From Diplocarpon mali (Eukaryota; Ascomycota; Leotiomycetes; Helotiales; Drepanopezizaceae), in assembly GCA_024741835.1 (NCBI GenBank), contig JAENRP010000628.1:1-14565 (forward strand): DNA of 14,565 nt, in the 5' to 3' direction. The notes under the pieces are model-generated. The model saw only the letters and a list, made by a program, of their open reading frames with translations. It did no database searches and was not told the origin of the DNA. A program made the translations under genes and the position numbers. Positions 1 to 9,430 of the stretch are shown one piece after another (positions within the stretch are counted from its first letter, which is position 1; the number at the start of each line of letters is the position of its first letter).

Positions 1-19
1 TTTTATATATATGCTTTTC

Positions 20-42
20 ACCTATAGGCCAGGCCTAGGAGT
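20..42. repeat. 23-nt palindromic unit, copy 1
   Basis: Arms ACCTATAGGCC and GGCCTAGGAGT around a central A. It lies beyond the end of ORF B and out of its frame (end coordinate of the form 3k), so it is either in non-coding DNA or in a different reading frame. Minus-strand reading in the usual unit frame is T-P-R-P-G-L-stop-V-K. Confidence 0.75.
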
Positions 43-324
43 TAGAAAAAGAAACTAGTAAAATAAATAAATAAGCTATAGAATTGTAAAAAAAATAATT
101 AAAATAGAACCAACCTAGGCGTTAGTTTTCCTTAGTTCTCTTTAAAGGATAGGGAGAACTATTATTAGATAATACTCTCTTTACTAAACGACTACTTCTT
201 CTTATAGCATTGCTATTAGTATTTAATAAAGTAGGTCTTAGTATAGTAAGAGCTTCTATGCTCCTTACGGATACTAGTATAGTATAACGGCTTTTGCTAA
301 TAGGAAAAGAGACTTATATAGTAG

Positions 325-351
325 TATTATTATTATTATTATTATTATTAT
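325..351. repeat. (TAT)9 microsatellite, poly-Asn codons
   Basis: Nine perfect TAT trinucleotides on the plus strand. On the minus strand, in the ORF B frame, they read as eight AAT (Asn) codons near the protein's C-terminal end, between a serine-rich stretch and a basic tail. Its purity in otherwise mutated DNA fits a RIP-immune sequence (no C or G) or recent slippage. Confidence 0.9.
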
Positions 352-437
352 CCTTAAGGGAATTGTTAGTAATAGAAGAGAGAGAGGTAGGAGATTCTAT
401 AGATACTACTTCCTTAGCCTTGCCCTTTGATAGATCA

Positions 438-460
438 AGTTGCAGGCTAGGCCTAGGAGT
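438..460. repeat. 23-nt palindromic unit, copy 2 (ORF B tail)
   Basis: Arms AGTTGCAGGCT and GGCCTAGGAGT around A. It is in frame with ORF B and encodes T-P-R-P-S-L-Q-L. The TGCA core of the left arm is unmutated, unlike the TATA form in most copies. It sits at the position matching the unit at 4326-4348 of ORF A. Confidence 0.85.
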
Positions 461-1259
461 TATATCAAGTGTCTTTATATAAGGCTTTTTAATACTATAC
501 TTCTTAAAGAGTATTATCTTATTAATTATATTATTAGCTTTAATATTATTATCTATATCTTTAATCTTTATTTAAGACTTATTGCTATATAATTATAGCT
601 CTAGTTATTAAACTAGCTTCTAAGTATTAGTAAAATCTTTAAAAAGTTCTTATTTATACTTCTTTAGATATACTATTAGCTGAGATACGTCTTTTGCAAA
701 TAAATCCTTTATAGTTATTATTACTAATAGATCACTCTATAATTGTCTTCTTATAAGAGCGTCTGATAGTAGACTACCTTTTATTATACTAAGCATTATA
801 TGAAACTTAGCTAAGGCTTTTCTAGTAATACTCTATCTTACTATACTTAGTTTCTTTATACGGATAGAATTGATAATGAATTCTTTTAGGTCAGCGCTAT
901 TCTTAAGTGATTTATTATTAATAACTTCTATATAGTTATTGCTAATAGTAAGAAAACTACCCTTTCCAGGTTCTCTATTAGAATCCAGGTTAATAAAGGT
1001 GCCTTGTCTTATAAATACCAAGAATGGAGTAGTCTTATTAGAGATATACTCCTTTAGAATTGTTCTATCCTTAGTATTTAATTCTTTCTATTAAGCTACG
1101 CTTTATGCCAGATTTAATAAGATCTATTAAGAGTTCTTAAGGCGATAGGATATAAGTATAGATGACTTATAAGACTTTTCTTATATAGCAAATTCTCCAA
1201 TCGATTATTTGGCTGCTAGAATTATATAGTAGTTAATAGTTCTATTATTAAGTAGATTG

Positions 1260-1282
1260 ACTTGCGAGCTAGGCCTAGGAGT
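1260..1282. repeat. 23-nt palindromic unit, copy 3 (ORF B)
   Basis: Arms ACTTGCGAGCT and GGCCTAGGAGT around A. In frame with ORF B, encoding T-P-R-P-S-S-Q-V, just before the segment that aligns with ORF A. It matches the position of the unit at 5211-5233 in ORF A. Confidence 0.85.
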
Positions 1283-2489
1283 TAATCTTACAAATCTTAT
1301 ATTAGTATTAATCTTAATAGAAATAATTCGCAAATAGTAGTTAATACTTATAAACTATATAGGCTTAAGATATGCTACTAACTTATATAAAGAATTATAA
1401 TAAGTTAATAGAGTATTAAGATATAGACTATAGTATATCTTTAAGGTCTGCTATATTAAGCTATGAGTTATATTATAAAGGAAGGCGGAAGGGAGGCTTG
1501 GCTTCTTATTTAAGGTCTGGAAATGGTATTAGTATATTTCTAGCTCCTCTTATGCTAATATTAAAAATGAATTCTTTCTATGATTATTATAACTATGCGT
1601 ATATATAATACTTAGGAAAGCGCAATTGAATAATTTAAGTATATTTAAAAAACCTTTGCTATAGAGTAATATTAGGTTATTACTAGTTAGTATAGTACTA
1701 TACCAGGCGGGAGTCTAGGCGATATTATAGAATAATTTTAAAGCTTTAAGCTTTACCTTAAACTTAGCAAAACCTAATAATATATCTTTCTTAACTTAGC
1801 TTATTATTCTATTGCCAGTGGCTATAATTGTATAATTCCTTAAGTGTAGTAAAAACAACTTTAGGTTAGGTATAGTATAAAATTTGTATATATTAAAGGA
1901 AACTTGCTTATTAGTTAGAGATACTATTATTAGCTTATAATATTATATATATTATCATTTATATAGAGTATAAAATTTTTCGAAACTGAAGTCCTTAAAT
2001 ATCCTTATTATAAATTTGCTTAGTTATATCTTTATCTCTAGTATTACTGCAATCTTGAATCTATTACTATATTAAAGTATTATCTTAATATTAAGGGGAA
2101 CTTTATAGCACTCTATAGATATAATTATTATACTATTTTCTGGCTTTTCTTTAAGGATATAGTAGTCGCCCTTCGATTTCTTATGCTCGATAAAGAAATG
2201 CATAATATTATCTATAGAAAATTCGTCTTATTATAGCTTTATAATTTATTTAATAGCTCTTACCGTCGCTTTTTATACTAGTAAAACTTCTCCTTAACCT
2301 TCCTTTTTCAAACGCTTTATTATTGACTTATAGAATTTCAAAACAAATTTTTATAAGTCTTTAGAAAAGGTTTATATAATATCAGCTATATCCTTCTTAG
2401 TATTATTAAAAATTTCTATTATATTAGTAATAGGGTTATTTTCTTTATCTATCAGATCATCTTTAAAGTTTATATCATTACGTATTCTA

Positions 2490-2512
2490 ACTTATAGGCC
2501 AGGCTTATAAGT
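2490..2512. repeat. 23-nt palindromic unit, copy 4 (ORF B)
   Basis: Arms ACTTATAGGCC and GGCTTATAAGT around A; 10 of 11 arm positions pair and the one mismatch is a transition. In frame with ORF B: T-Y-K-P-G-L-stop-V. Confidence 0.9.
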
Positions 2513-2675
2513 CAACTTCTTTACTACTAGTATTCTAAGTATTTAGAGTATCTCTAAGGATAGTAAATCAAACTCGTCTAAGTCTAATAATTAATAATCG
2601 CAATAGTTAGCTATTTAAGTTCTAGGTATTATAGGCACCTTTAGCTTAGGGATATCCTCCTTATATAGTACTTCT

Positions 2676-2698
2676 ACTTATAGGCCGGGCCTACAAGT
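2676..2698. repeat. 23-nt palindromic unit, copy 5 (ORF B)
   Basis: Arms ACTTATAGGCC and GGCCTACAAGT around G; 10 of 11 arm positions pair. In frame with ORF B: T-C-R-P-G-L-stop-V. It ends 186 nt (62 codons) from the end of the unit at 2490-2512. Confidence 0.9.
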
Positions 2699-3600
2699 CA
2701 AATTTTGCTTATTAGTTGAATCTTCTAAAGGTGGTAGCATTTTCTAAGCAGCAGGTATAATAAACTCCTATCTTTCTATCTTATTATTAAAGTAGTTTAT
2801 AATATACTTAGCTAGATAGATCATCTTTTCTTTTATAATAAGTAAACTATATTATAACTATTGCAAACTAAGGGTATTTAGAACTGTTTAATCTAATAAT
2901 GCAATATTATTATATTAAAAGGGGCTGTCCTTTATAATTTAAATAGCGGAGTAGATAATAGTATTTGAGAAACCTATAAATTTTCTACCTTGCGCACTAT
3001 TTCCTTATAGCTTTTTCATACCCTCTTAGATAGTGAAATGATTTAATACTTATATGGCCTTTGCTACTGGTTAGTATATTTTAAAAATTTTACTAAGCCC
3101 TTGCAAGGCGTTATTAGTAGTAATATCAATTATGAAGTATATTTAAAAAAGTGTACTATAGGTACTACTTATAAATTATAATAACCTTTTTATATACTTA
3201 TTTTTCTTATTTCGATTCTTTCGAAATAGATCGACTAAATTAGTATACCCTTAATATTCCTATAGGAATTTTTCATAATCGATTCCCTTTATCTTAAGCT
3301 TATTCTTAAGAAAATCATTAAAGCCTAAAAATCCTTTTTCAATTGCAGAGATTCTATAGTTTAATACTTTAATAGATAAGTTTAGGAATACCTATTATTC
3401 TATTTTACCTAATGTTCTATAAGTGCTTACTATATTTTCTAATAATCTTAGTGACTTGCCCTCTTATAAAAAGCCACCCTTTAATATTAGCTTATTACTA
3501 ATAGTATTTATTAACTTGCTACCTAAGGCAATAACTGATATATTCTTCTTAAGTATAGCTTTCTTATTTAAGCTTAATAGTGCTATAATGAATTAGTCGG

Positions 3601-4080
3601 CAAGGGGGTAGCTTTAAATAAAGAGATAATTATTTAAGAAAGATTAATAATATAGGAGGCTTATATTAGAAAAGATTGATAATAGAAAGATAATAGTAGT
3701 AGTATTAGTATTATAGGTCTAGTAGGGTTGTAAAGAAAGTAAAAAAAAGTAAAATCGTTATATGGAAAGAGGCTTATTTATAGAGTTTGGAATCGCGCTA
3801 ATATATAAAGGAAAAGTAGGCATAATAAGCTTAGAAGTAGGAACAAAAGTAGGGTATAATATATATAAGGACCTATAATTGGTAAATAATAATTCTTTAA
3901 AGGTAAGGATAATATTTTAAAGGTAAGTATTAAAAAGTTGTATATAAAGGAAATAATTAAAGGGTAGATTATATAAAGAATGAAGTAGAGTAAAGAATAT
4001 GCATAGAATAGAATAATAAATAGAGAATAAAGAGGTATAGGTATATAGAAAGTAGATAATCTTAAAAAAATTTAATATTT
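3601..4080. other. Non-coding stretch, purine-rich on plus strand
   Basis: No protein-like frame found. The plus strand is very rich in A and G (runs such as AAAGGAAATAATTAAAGGG), so the minus coding strand is pyrimidine-rich here. A short imperfect duplication of TTTAAAGGTAAG lies around 3896-3926. It separates ORF A from ORF B and could hold the ORF B 5' region or a decayed LTR; I could not find a matching partner repeat elsewhere in the window. Confidence 0.5.
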
Positions 4081-4325
4081 AATTCGCAATTTCTTTAAAT
4101 GGTTTTTAAAGGGAGGGGTAGACTATGATTCTTTAGATTGAATTGACTTAATTATTAATTCTATTATCACTTTAGAGTCTTCTTCTCTTACGTTAGTTCT
4201 TATTTCTTAGCGATTTTTCAGCTTCGGGGACCTCTCTTAAAGGATCTTCTATTAGTACCCTTAGATTTAGTGACCGAGGTTCATCCGAACCTTCTCGTAG
4301 GCTTAAGCCAGCTGAGTCCAACCTT

Positions 4326-4348
4326 ACTCGCGGGCTGGGCTCGCGAGT
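4326..4348. repeat. 23-nt palindromic unit, copy 6 (ORF A tail), least mutated
   Basis: Arms ACTCGCGGGCT and GGCTCGCGAGT around G; 9 of 11 arm positions pair. It keeps CGCG on both arms and probably approximates the pre-RIP form. In frame with ORF A: T-R-E-P-S-P-R-V. Confidence 0.9.
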
Positions 4349-5210
4349 CAATCTTAGCGTTTTTGAACTTAAGGGTAAAAATAGGGGATTAGTTCTTAAA
4401 TTAGGATCTGATATTATATTAGCGTCTTAGTTCATCTCTTTTCCGAATTTTCTTATAATAATGCCTTTATTAATTAATGTATTAAGCTTTTAGATAGCAT
4501 TTACTTTATTATATTATCCTTAAGACTTAAGTTTATAAAGAAGCGACTTAGTATTTATAACATTCGTCTAGGCCTTAATAAGGGCATTAAAGAGCTTTTA
4601 ATTATATTTTGCAAAGTGGATTTTCAATTCGTCTTTATTAAGAAGAAATAACTCTTATACTTCGATTATAACTAATAGATCTATTTAAAAGCATTAACTA
4701 ATAATAGCTTTAAAGAGGCTGCTGCAGTTCTTAAGATAAAAAGCTGCCTTAAAAGGTGCAGTAGTCCTACTTATATTAATCTATTAAGGTACTAGAGGTT
4801 ATTTTAAAGTAGAGATTGAAAAGATAAGATCGGAGATTTAAGTCTTATTTTCCAAGGTATTCTTATTATAAATAGCTATATAGTTATTATAAAAGGCTAT
4901 AAAACTACTAGTCTTATAAGGATTATCCGAAAGCATTTTAAAAAGGTATCCCTATTTTATTATTATTATAATTAGATTGCTATTATTAGTAATAGGTCGT
5001 AAGATCTCCTTTTGCTTTAATTTTATAGTCATTTAAGCTAATTGAGATTTTAAACCGAGTGCTTAAGAAGTCTATCGACTTATCTTCTTTACAAATAGAG
5101 TAAGTTTCATATTCGACTAAGAGCCAACCTACCTATTAAGGCTTTTAGAAGCTGGCCCTTGTCCGATCGGTAAGATCTAATAATCTAAGACTTACTTTTT
5201 AATAAAATTG

Positions 5211-5233
5211 ACTTATAGGCCAGGACTGCGAGT
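5211..5233. repeat. 23-nt palindromic unit, copy 7 (ORF A)
   Basis: Arms ACTTATAGGCC and GGACTGCGAGT around A. In frame with ORF A, reading T-R-S-P-G-L-stop-V. Its left arm shows the TGCA to TATA change while the right arm keeps TGCG. Confidence 0.85.
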
Positions 5234-5338
5234 AAAAATCGGAATTTCTTTATTAATAGCACTTATATCTCTCTTTATTAAAACGACTTAATTGTAAAGA
5301 CTAAGGCCAATCAATTAAGGAGGTTCGGGGTAGGCCAT

Positions 5339-5760
5339 AAGCTAATAGGTTCCTCCACTTCTTGCTATTATAACTAAGAGGTTTATAACCAGTGCTTGTT
5401 CATCCCCTATTGCAATAGACAAAACCATTTATGAGTTCTTTAAAGGCATATTGCTTATAAAAGATAGGGAGTATAAATAAGAGAGTTTAATAGGGTATAA
5501 GAATTAAAAGGGCATATAAGCTATAATAGGTTTACTATATATATATTAAGGAAATTGGACTTTTTATTTATTATTTAAGGAAAGTAATAGGAATGTTATA
5601 ATTAAAGGCTAATATTAAGAATGTAAAATAAGTTAGAGCAAGTAAGAATTTAAAGTGATCTTAAAAAATCCATATCTTAAATAATAAAGGAGGTAACCTT
5701 GCTAAAAATGTAAAAATAAGGATTAGAGGAAGGTAAGACAATTGATAGGCTAGGAAATCG
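5339..5760. other. Non-coding stretch between pol and ORF A
   Basis: No convincing frame. From about 5440 the plus strand is A/G-rich; 5339-5440 is less AT-biased. It could contain the pol 3' untranslated region, a polypurine tract or LTR remnant and the ORF A 5' region, but no LTR copy could be matched by eye to 12440-13100 or 3601-4080. Confidence 0.45.
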
Positions 5761-5843
5761 TTTAATATTCCTACTTATATTCTTCGGATATTTTAGGAAT
5801 AATAACTTAAGGTTGCGATTAGTTAGGTATTTTAATATTCTTT

Positions 5844-5866
5844 ACTTATAGGACCGGCTTATAGGT
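5844..5866. repeat. 23-nt palindromic unit, copy 8 (pol C-terminal tail)
   Basis: Arms ACTTATAGGAC and GGCTTATAGGT around C. In frame with pol: T-Y-K-P-V-L-stop-V-K, after the integrase domain, in a tail where insertion would be tolerated. Confidence 0.8.
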
Positions 5867-7278
5867 TAAATTGGAAAAATCTTAGTCTTTATTTAAGGGT
5901 TTAAAATTGCTTATATCGCCGTCAGTTCCTATAGAAGATTCGGAGGTTGTATTAATTTCTAATTCGTCTTTTAAAGGGAATAAGGTTTAGTTGTATTAAT
6001 AAAAGCGCTTTAGTCGGTTGGCTGTAAAGGTTCCTTTAATATCAATTCTATTAAGTTCCTAAAGAGAATAGTATCCCTTTTCTTCTTACTTAAACTTAAC
6101 CTTAAATAGACTAAGCTATCGATAGTTAAGTTTAATATCTATAGATATATTAATACTTCTTATAATGTTATAGACTAGGATAAGATCATTTTTTCAAATA
6201 GGGTGCGTTTTAAGTACTTTAGAAGCAGCCTATGCTTCCTTAGCTTTTTCCTAATATCGTTTCTTTTATAGATTGATTTCCTTTATATCTATATCTTAAA
6301 ACTTAAGTTATTAGCATCTTATTGCAAGCAAATCGGAACGGTTCCGAATTTAACTATAGTCGAACAATCTCTAAATAGGCTATTAGGATTCAAAAGGGAG
6401 CTATACCTCTTTACTATAGATAAGGAAGAATAATATAACTTTAATCGGTTTATAAATTGTCATTTGATAAGCAAAGAGTATTTTATAAAAGCGTTTTATC
6501 TAATCCTTAAATCCTTTACAAGTAACTTTAGATAGACTATTAAGAATATTATAGTATCCTTATTCTACTACTCTATTAGCTTTCGAATTATATGCTAAGA
6601 TTTGAACTCATTTAATGCTATATTTTTATAAAAAAGCTTTAATTACTCCTTTATTTTTAAGGCCTCTATTAATAGTTAATCTGCTAAAAAGTCTATAGCG
6701 ATAGACTACGTCTTCTTAAAGGAACTTTGCAATAGATTTAGAGTTAGCAGATCTTAAAGGTTATCCTTTAAGCTATTCTAATAGGTCTTCCTTTATTAGA
6801 ATAAAATATATTATCCTATTCTTAATAGTTGGTACTTATATAATATTAAGGCTGACTTTATAAAAAAGGCCTAATAGCTAGGTTAAGAATAAGGGATTTT
6901 CCTTATAACTAGGTTTTCGTTTCTAATAAAGGACGTAACTCTTTATAAAAGCTTTACAGTCCTTAAAAGAGCCTTTTTAAAAGAATTTTCTTAAGAGTTA
7001 GTAGTAAGTAGACTTAGCTCCTTAGTAGCCAGTTTCTTTATAAATATCTTAAATAGCCTTAGCCCTTAGTTTTTCGTCGTTTAAGCAGAGTCGTATAAGG
7101 AATGAGTTATCGCTCCTTTTAAATAATCGTCTTCCTTATATTAAATAAATTAGAGCTTTAGCTTTGAATTTTTAAAAATCCTTAAGAGTAACTATCTTTA
7201 GTTATTTAAGTATAATTAAAAACTTCGCAATTTCTTTAAAGTTACCTAAGTAGTTAAGTGATAAAATTCTCTCATTTG

Positions 7279-7301
7279 ACTCGCGGGCTAGGCTTGCGAA
7301 T
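7279..7301. repeat. 23-nt palindromic unit, copy 9 (RNase H to integrase linker), alternative frame
   Basis: Arms ACTCGCGGGCT and GGCTTGCGAAT around A. The pol frame reads this copy as F-A-S-L-A-R-E-S, one base out of the T-x-x-P-x-x-x-V frame used by most copies. Flanking pol stays in one frame, with recognisable RNase H above and integrase below. Confidence 0.85.
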
Positions 7302-9245
7302 CGAGTCCCTTTAAGGTAATATATTAATAAATAACTAACTTTGTTTTCTACCTACTTATTAATATCTATTTTATCTTTTTTAATCAAATTAAAAGGGTAG
7401 GGCTAAGTTCTTTTTAAAAGGCTATTGGCGGTAGTATTTTTCATTCTTAGAATATGTTTGACTTCAAAGTCTATTAGTCTTATCTAAGCAATCTATTTTA
7501 TTAGCAAGGCTCTTAATAGGTCGCTTGCAGCTTTATTCAATTGTTCTATTAGTACTTTAGCATTAGTTTTAAAAATAAAGTAAGTGCTATAAAGGTCGCT
7601 TCTTATCTTTTTTATCGCCTTTAAGGCGCCTTTATATTCCTATTTAATAGTATTATACTTTGTCTTTACTAGATTCTAAAGACTACTTTTAAAGTGAGCT
7701 AAATGTCTTTTCTATTAGCTATTAGCTTATTAAAGGACGGCACCCTATCTGATTAAGCTTGCGTTAACTATTAGTATAATTAGCCTAGCGTCGGTTCTAT
7801 AGTCTATTTTAATCAGATAAGGCGCTTTAAGCAACGCTTGCTTTAGTTGTTTTATAGCTTCTATTTAGGGTTTCTCCTATTAAAACTCAGCCCCTTTTTA
7901 AAATAAGGAGTAAATAGGTACTGCCTTTTTAGCAAAATCCTTAATCTAAATGCGATAGTATACTATAATGCTAATAAACGCGCGAACTTCTACTATATTA
8001 TTATACCTCTTTTATTTATTAATTTTAAGTACTTTAGCCCTCTAAGGACTTTGGCTATTAGAATTAGTAATAAAACTAACAATTTCCATTAATAGAAGAT
8101 AGTATTATAACTTTGGACCGACTATTGCTCCTACCCTTTCGGATTGTATAAACACCTAGTCTAAGTTCTAAATGTGTTTTATTATAAATCGCTATATGCT
8201 AAGGAGAACTTCTTTATAATTATAGAATAATCTTAATCCTTTTACTCTTATATCATCTATATAAAGGAGCGTAATATTAAGTATACAATCCACTAGTATT
8301 TTATAAATTACTTAGATAAATTGAGCAATTGAATTTATAGCCCCTTAAGGTAATCTTATTATCTAAAGTAGCCTAAGAGGGGTTTGAATTGCTATTATAT
8401 CTCTTGATTTAATATTAAGAATAAATTAGTTGTATTTAAAGAAGAAGTTAATAAGAGAGCTGTAGGTTAATCCTACAAATTTATTTAAAAACTCATTTAT
8501 ATTTAAAAGAACGTTAGCATCTCTAATAGTTACTTAGTTCATCTCTACTACTGCTATTATTAATCTATAAGTTCCCTTCTCCTTCTTAGCAACTAGGAAC
8601 TATTTATTCTTATAAGGGCTATTACAGAACTTAAGAATACCTTGCTTTAGCTTATCCTTTAATATTTTAATTACCTTTTCTTAAAGAGCTTTAAGGACCT
8701 TGAATGTTTTCTCTTGCCAGGCTTTATAAGATATTATCTTAATCTTAATATAAGGCGTAACCTCTTTTCAAATCTGGCTAAGTTCTATTTAATCAAAAGC
8801 TAAGGCGTCCTCTCGATTTATTAAGGTTTTATAGAATAGTTTGCGTTTTTACTCTATTAAATCTTCTCTAATTTTTAATATATTAAAACGTTCTTTTATT
8901 AGTCGATATCTAATAGGTTTATTAGAAAATCTGCTTATAATAAACTTATCGAATTTGCCACCTAGCTTTAGAAGTTAAAGCTTCTTATTTTATTTAAACC
9001 AATCATCTAGTCCTTTAGGCTTTAAGCTATTAGAGATTCCCTAATCTACCAGTTATACTTTATTAGCCTTACTTTTATATATAATTCAAATATTAGCTAG
9101 TACTATGCTTCTCTACTTCTTTCCTTTTTTATTAAATCTTATAAAACAGTCCGAATTTTCCTTTTTAAAAACAAATAAAAGATTTTCTAAGTTATTAATT
9201 TAAAGTGCATAAATAGAAATATTATTAGTAATTTTATTATTTTTC

Positions 9246-9268
9246 ACTTGCAGGTCTGGCCTATAAGT
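9246..9268. repeat. 23-nt palindromic unit, copy 10 (protease to RT linker)
   Basis: Arms ACTTGCAGGTC and GGCCTATAAGT around T. In frame with pol: T-Y-R-P-D-L-Q-V-K. The left arm keeps TGCA while the right arm has TATA, showing the RIP change within one copy. Confidence 0.85.
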
Positions 9269-9407
9269 AGTTTTTAGGTTTTTTAAAATAATTAGTAAAT
9301 TATCGAAATTTGTAAAACAAACTCTCTTTTCTACCTTATTTTTCTTTTTTCTTAATTATTAAGCTAATAAAACGCCGATTATACTATTTTTTAAAATTCT
9401 AAATTTA

Positions 9408-9430
9408 ACTCCTAATCTAAGATTGCAAGT
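9408..9430. repeat. 23-nt palindromic unit, copy 11 (protease to RT linker)
   Basis: Arms ACTCCTAATCT and GATTGCAAGT preceded by A; more diverged. In the pol frame it reads T-C-N-L-R-L-G-V-K. It ends 162 nt (54 codons) from the end of copy 10. Confidence 0.7.

Larger units (their letters stand above)
122..3600 (-). pseudogene. ORF B: RIP-degraded hypothetical protein, about 1,160 codons
   Basis: One minus-strand frame (codon first bases at coordinates of the form 3k+1) reads as protein-like sequence from about 3600 to a TAA at 122-124, broken by dozens of TAA/TAG codons, mostly at plausible Gln or Trp positions. The start is not identifiable; an ATG may have become ATA. I do not recognise the first two thirds (about 3600-1430). 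It holds two palindromic units 62 codons apart (2676-2698, 2490-2512) reading T-C-R-P-G-L and T-Y-K-P-G-L. The last third (about 1280-120) aligns by eye with ORF A: QSDLLVIITIKDLF here against QIDLLVIIEVQELF there, and SFLTISNNYIEVINNKSL against SFIAFYNNYIAIYNKNTL. The tail has a serine-rich stretch, eight Asn codons (about 326-349) and a basic RRSSRLVKR segment. The longest stop-free piece is 833-1021. It could be two adjacent genes sharing a frame. No function is assigned; the association is with retroelements. Confidence 0.6.
4110..5338 (-). pseudogene. ORF A: RIP-degraded hypothetical protein, about 410 codons
   Basis: A minus-strand frame begins with a plausible ATG at 5336-5338 (reads M-A-Y-P-E-P-P) and stays readable to about 4110, interrupted by TAA/TAG at likely Gln positions. 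Near residue 35 is a palindromic unit (T-R-S-P-G-L-stop-V); then a central region with SFIAFYNNYIAIYNKNTL and QIDLLVIIEVQELF that aligns with the last third of ORF B; then a second unit (T-R-E-P-S-P-R-V) and an acidic tail ending in a basic KRRR patch near 4180. I do not recognise the family; no zinc knuckle, protease or polymerase motif is visible. It lies downstream of the Gypsy pol frame on the same strand, with a gap of about 420 nt, so it may be an extra ORF of that element or part of a neighbouring one. The stretch 4200-4350 is less mutated than the rest. Confidence 0.6.

Noticed and set aside
112..127. Half palindromic unit near the ORF B stop (ACCTAGGCGTTAGT)
   Set aside because: It resembles only one arm and could be chance; not counted among the 24 copies.
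294..482. Plus-strand ORF of 62 codons
   Set aside because: It is antisense to ORF B, spans the TAT microsatellite (poly-Leu) and a palindromic unit, and has no protein-like features.
8252..8257. Functional reverse transcriptase because YIDD is intact
   Set aside because: Motif A has lost its Asp, LPQG contains a stop, and the frame holds many other stops.
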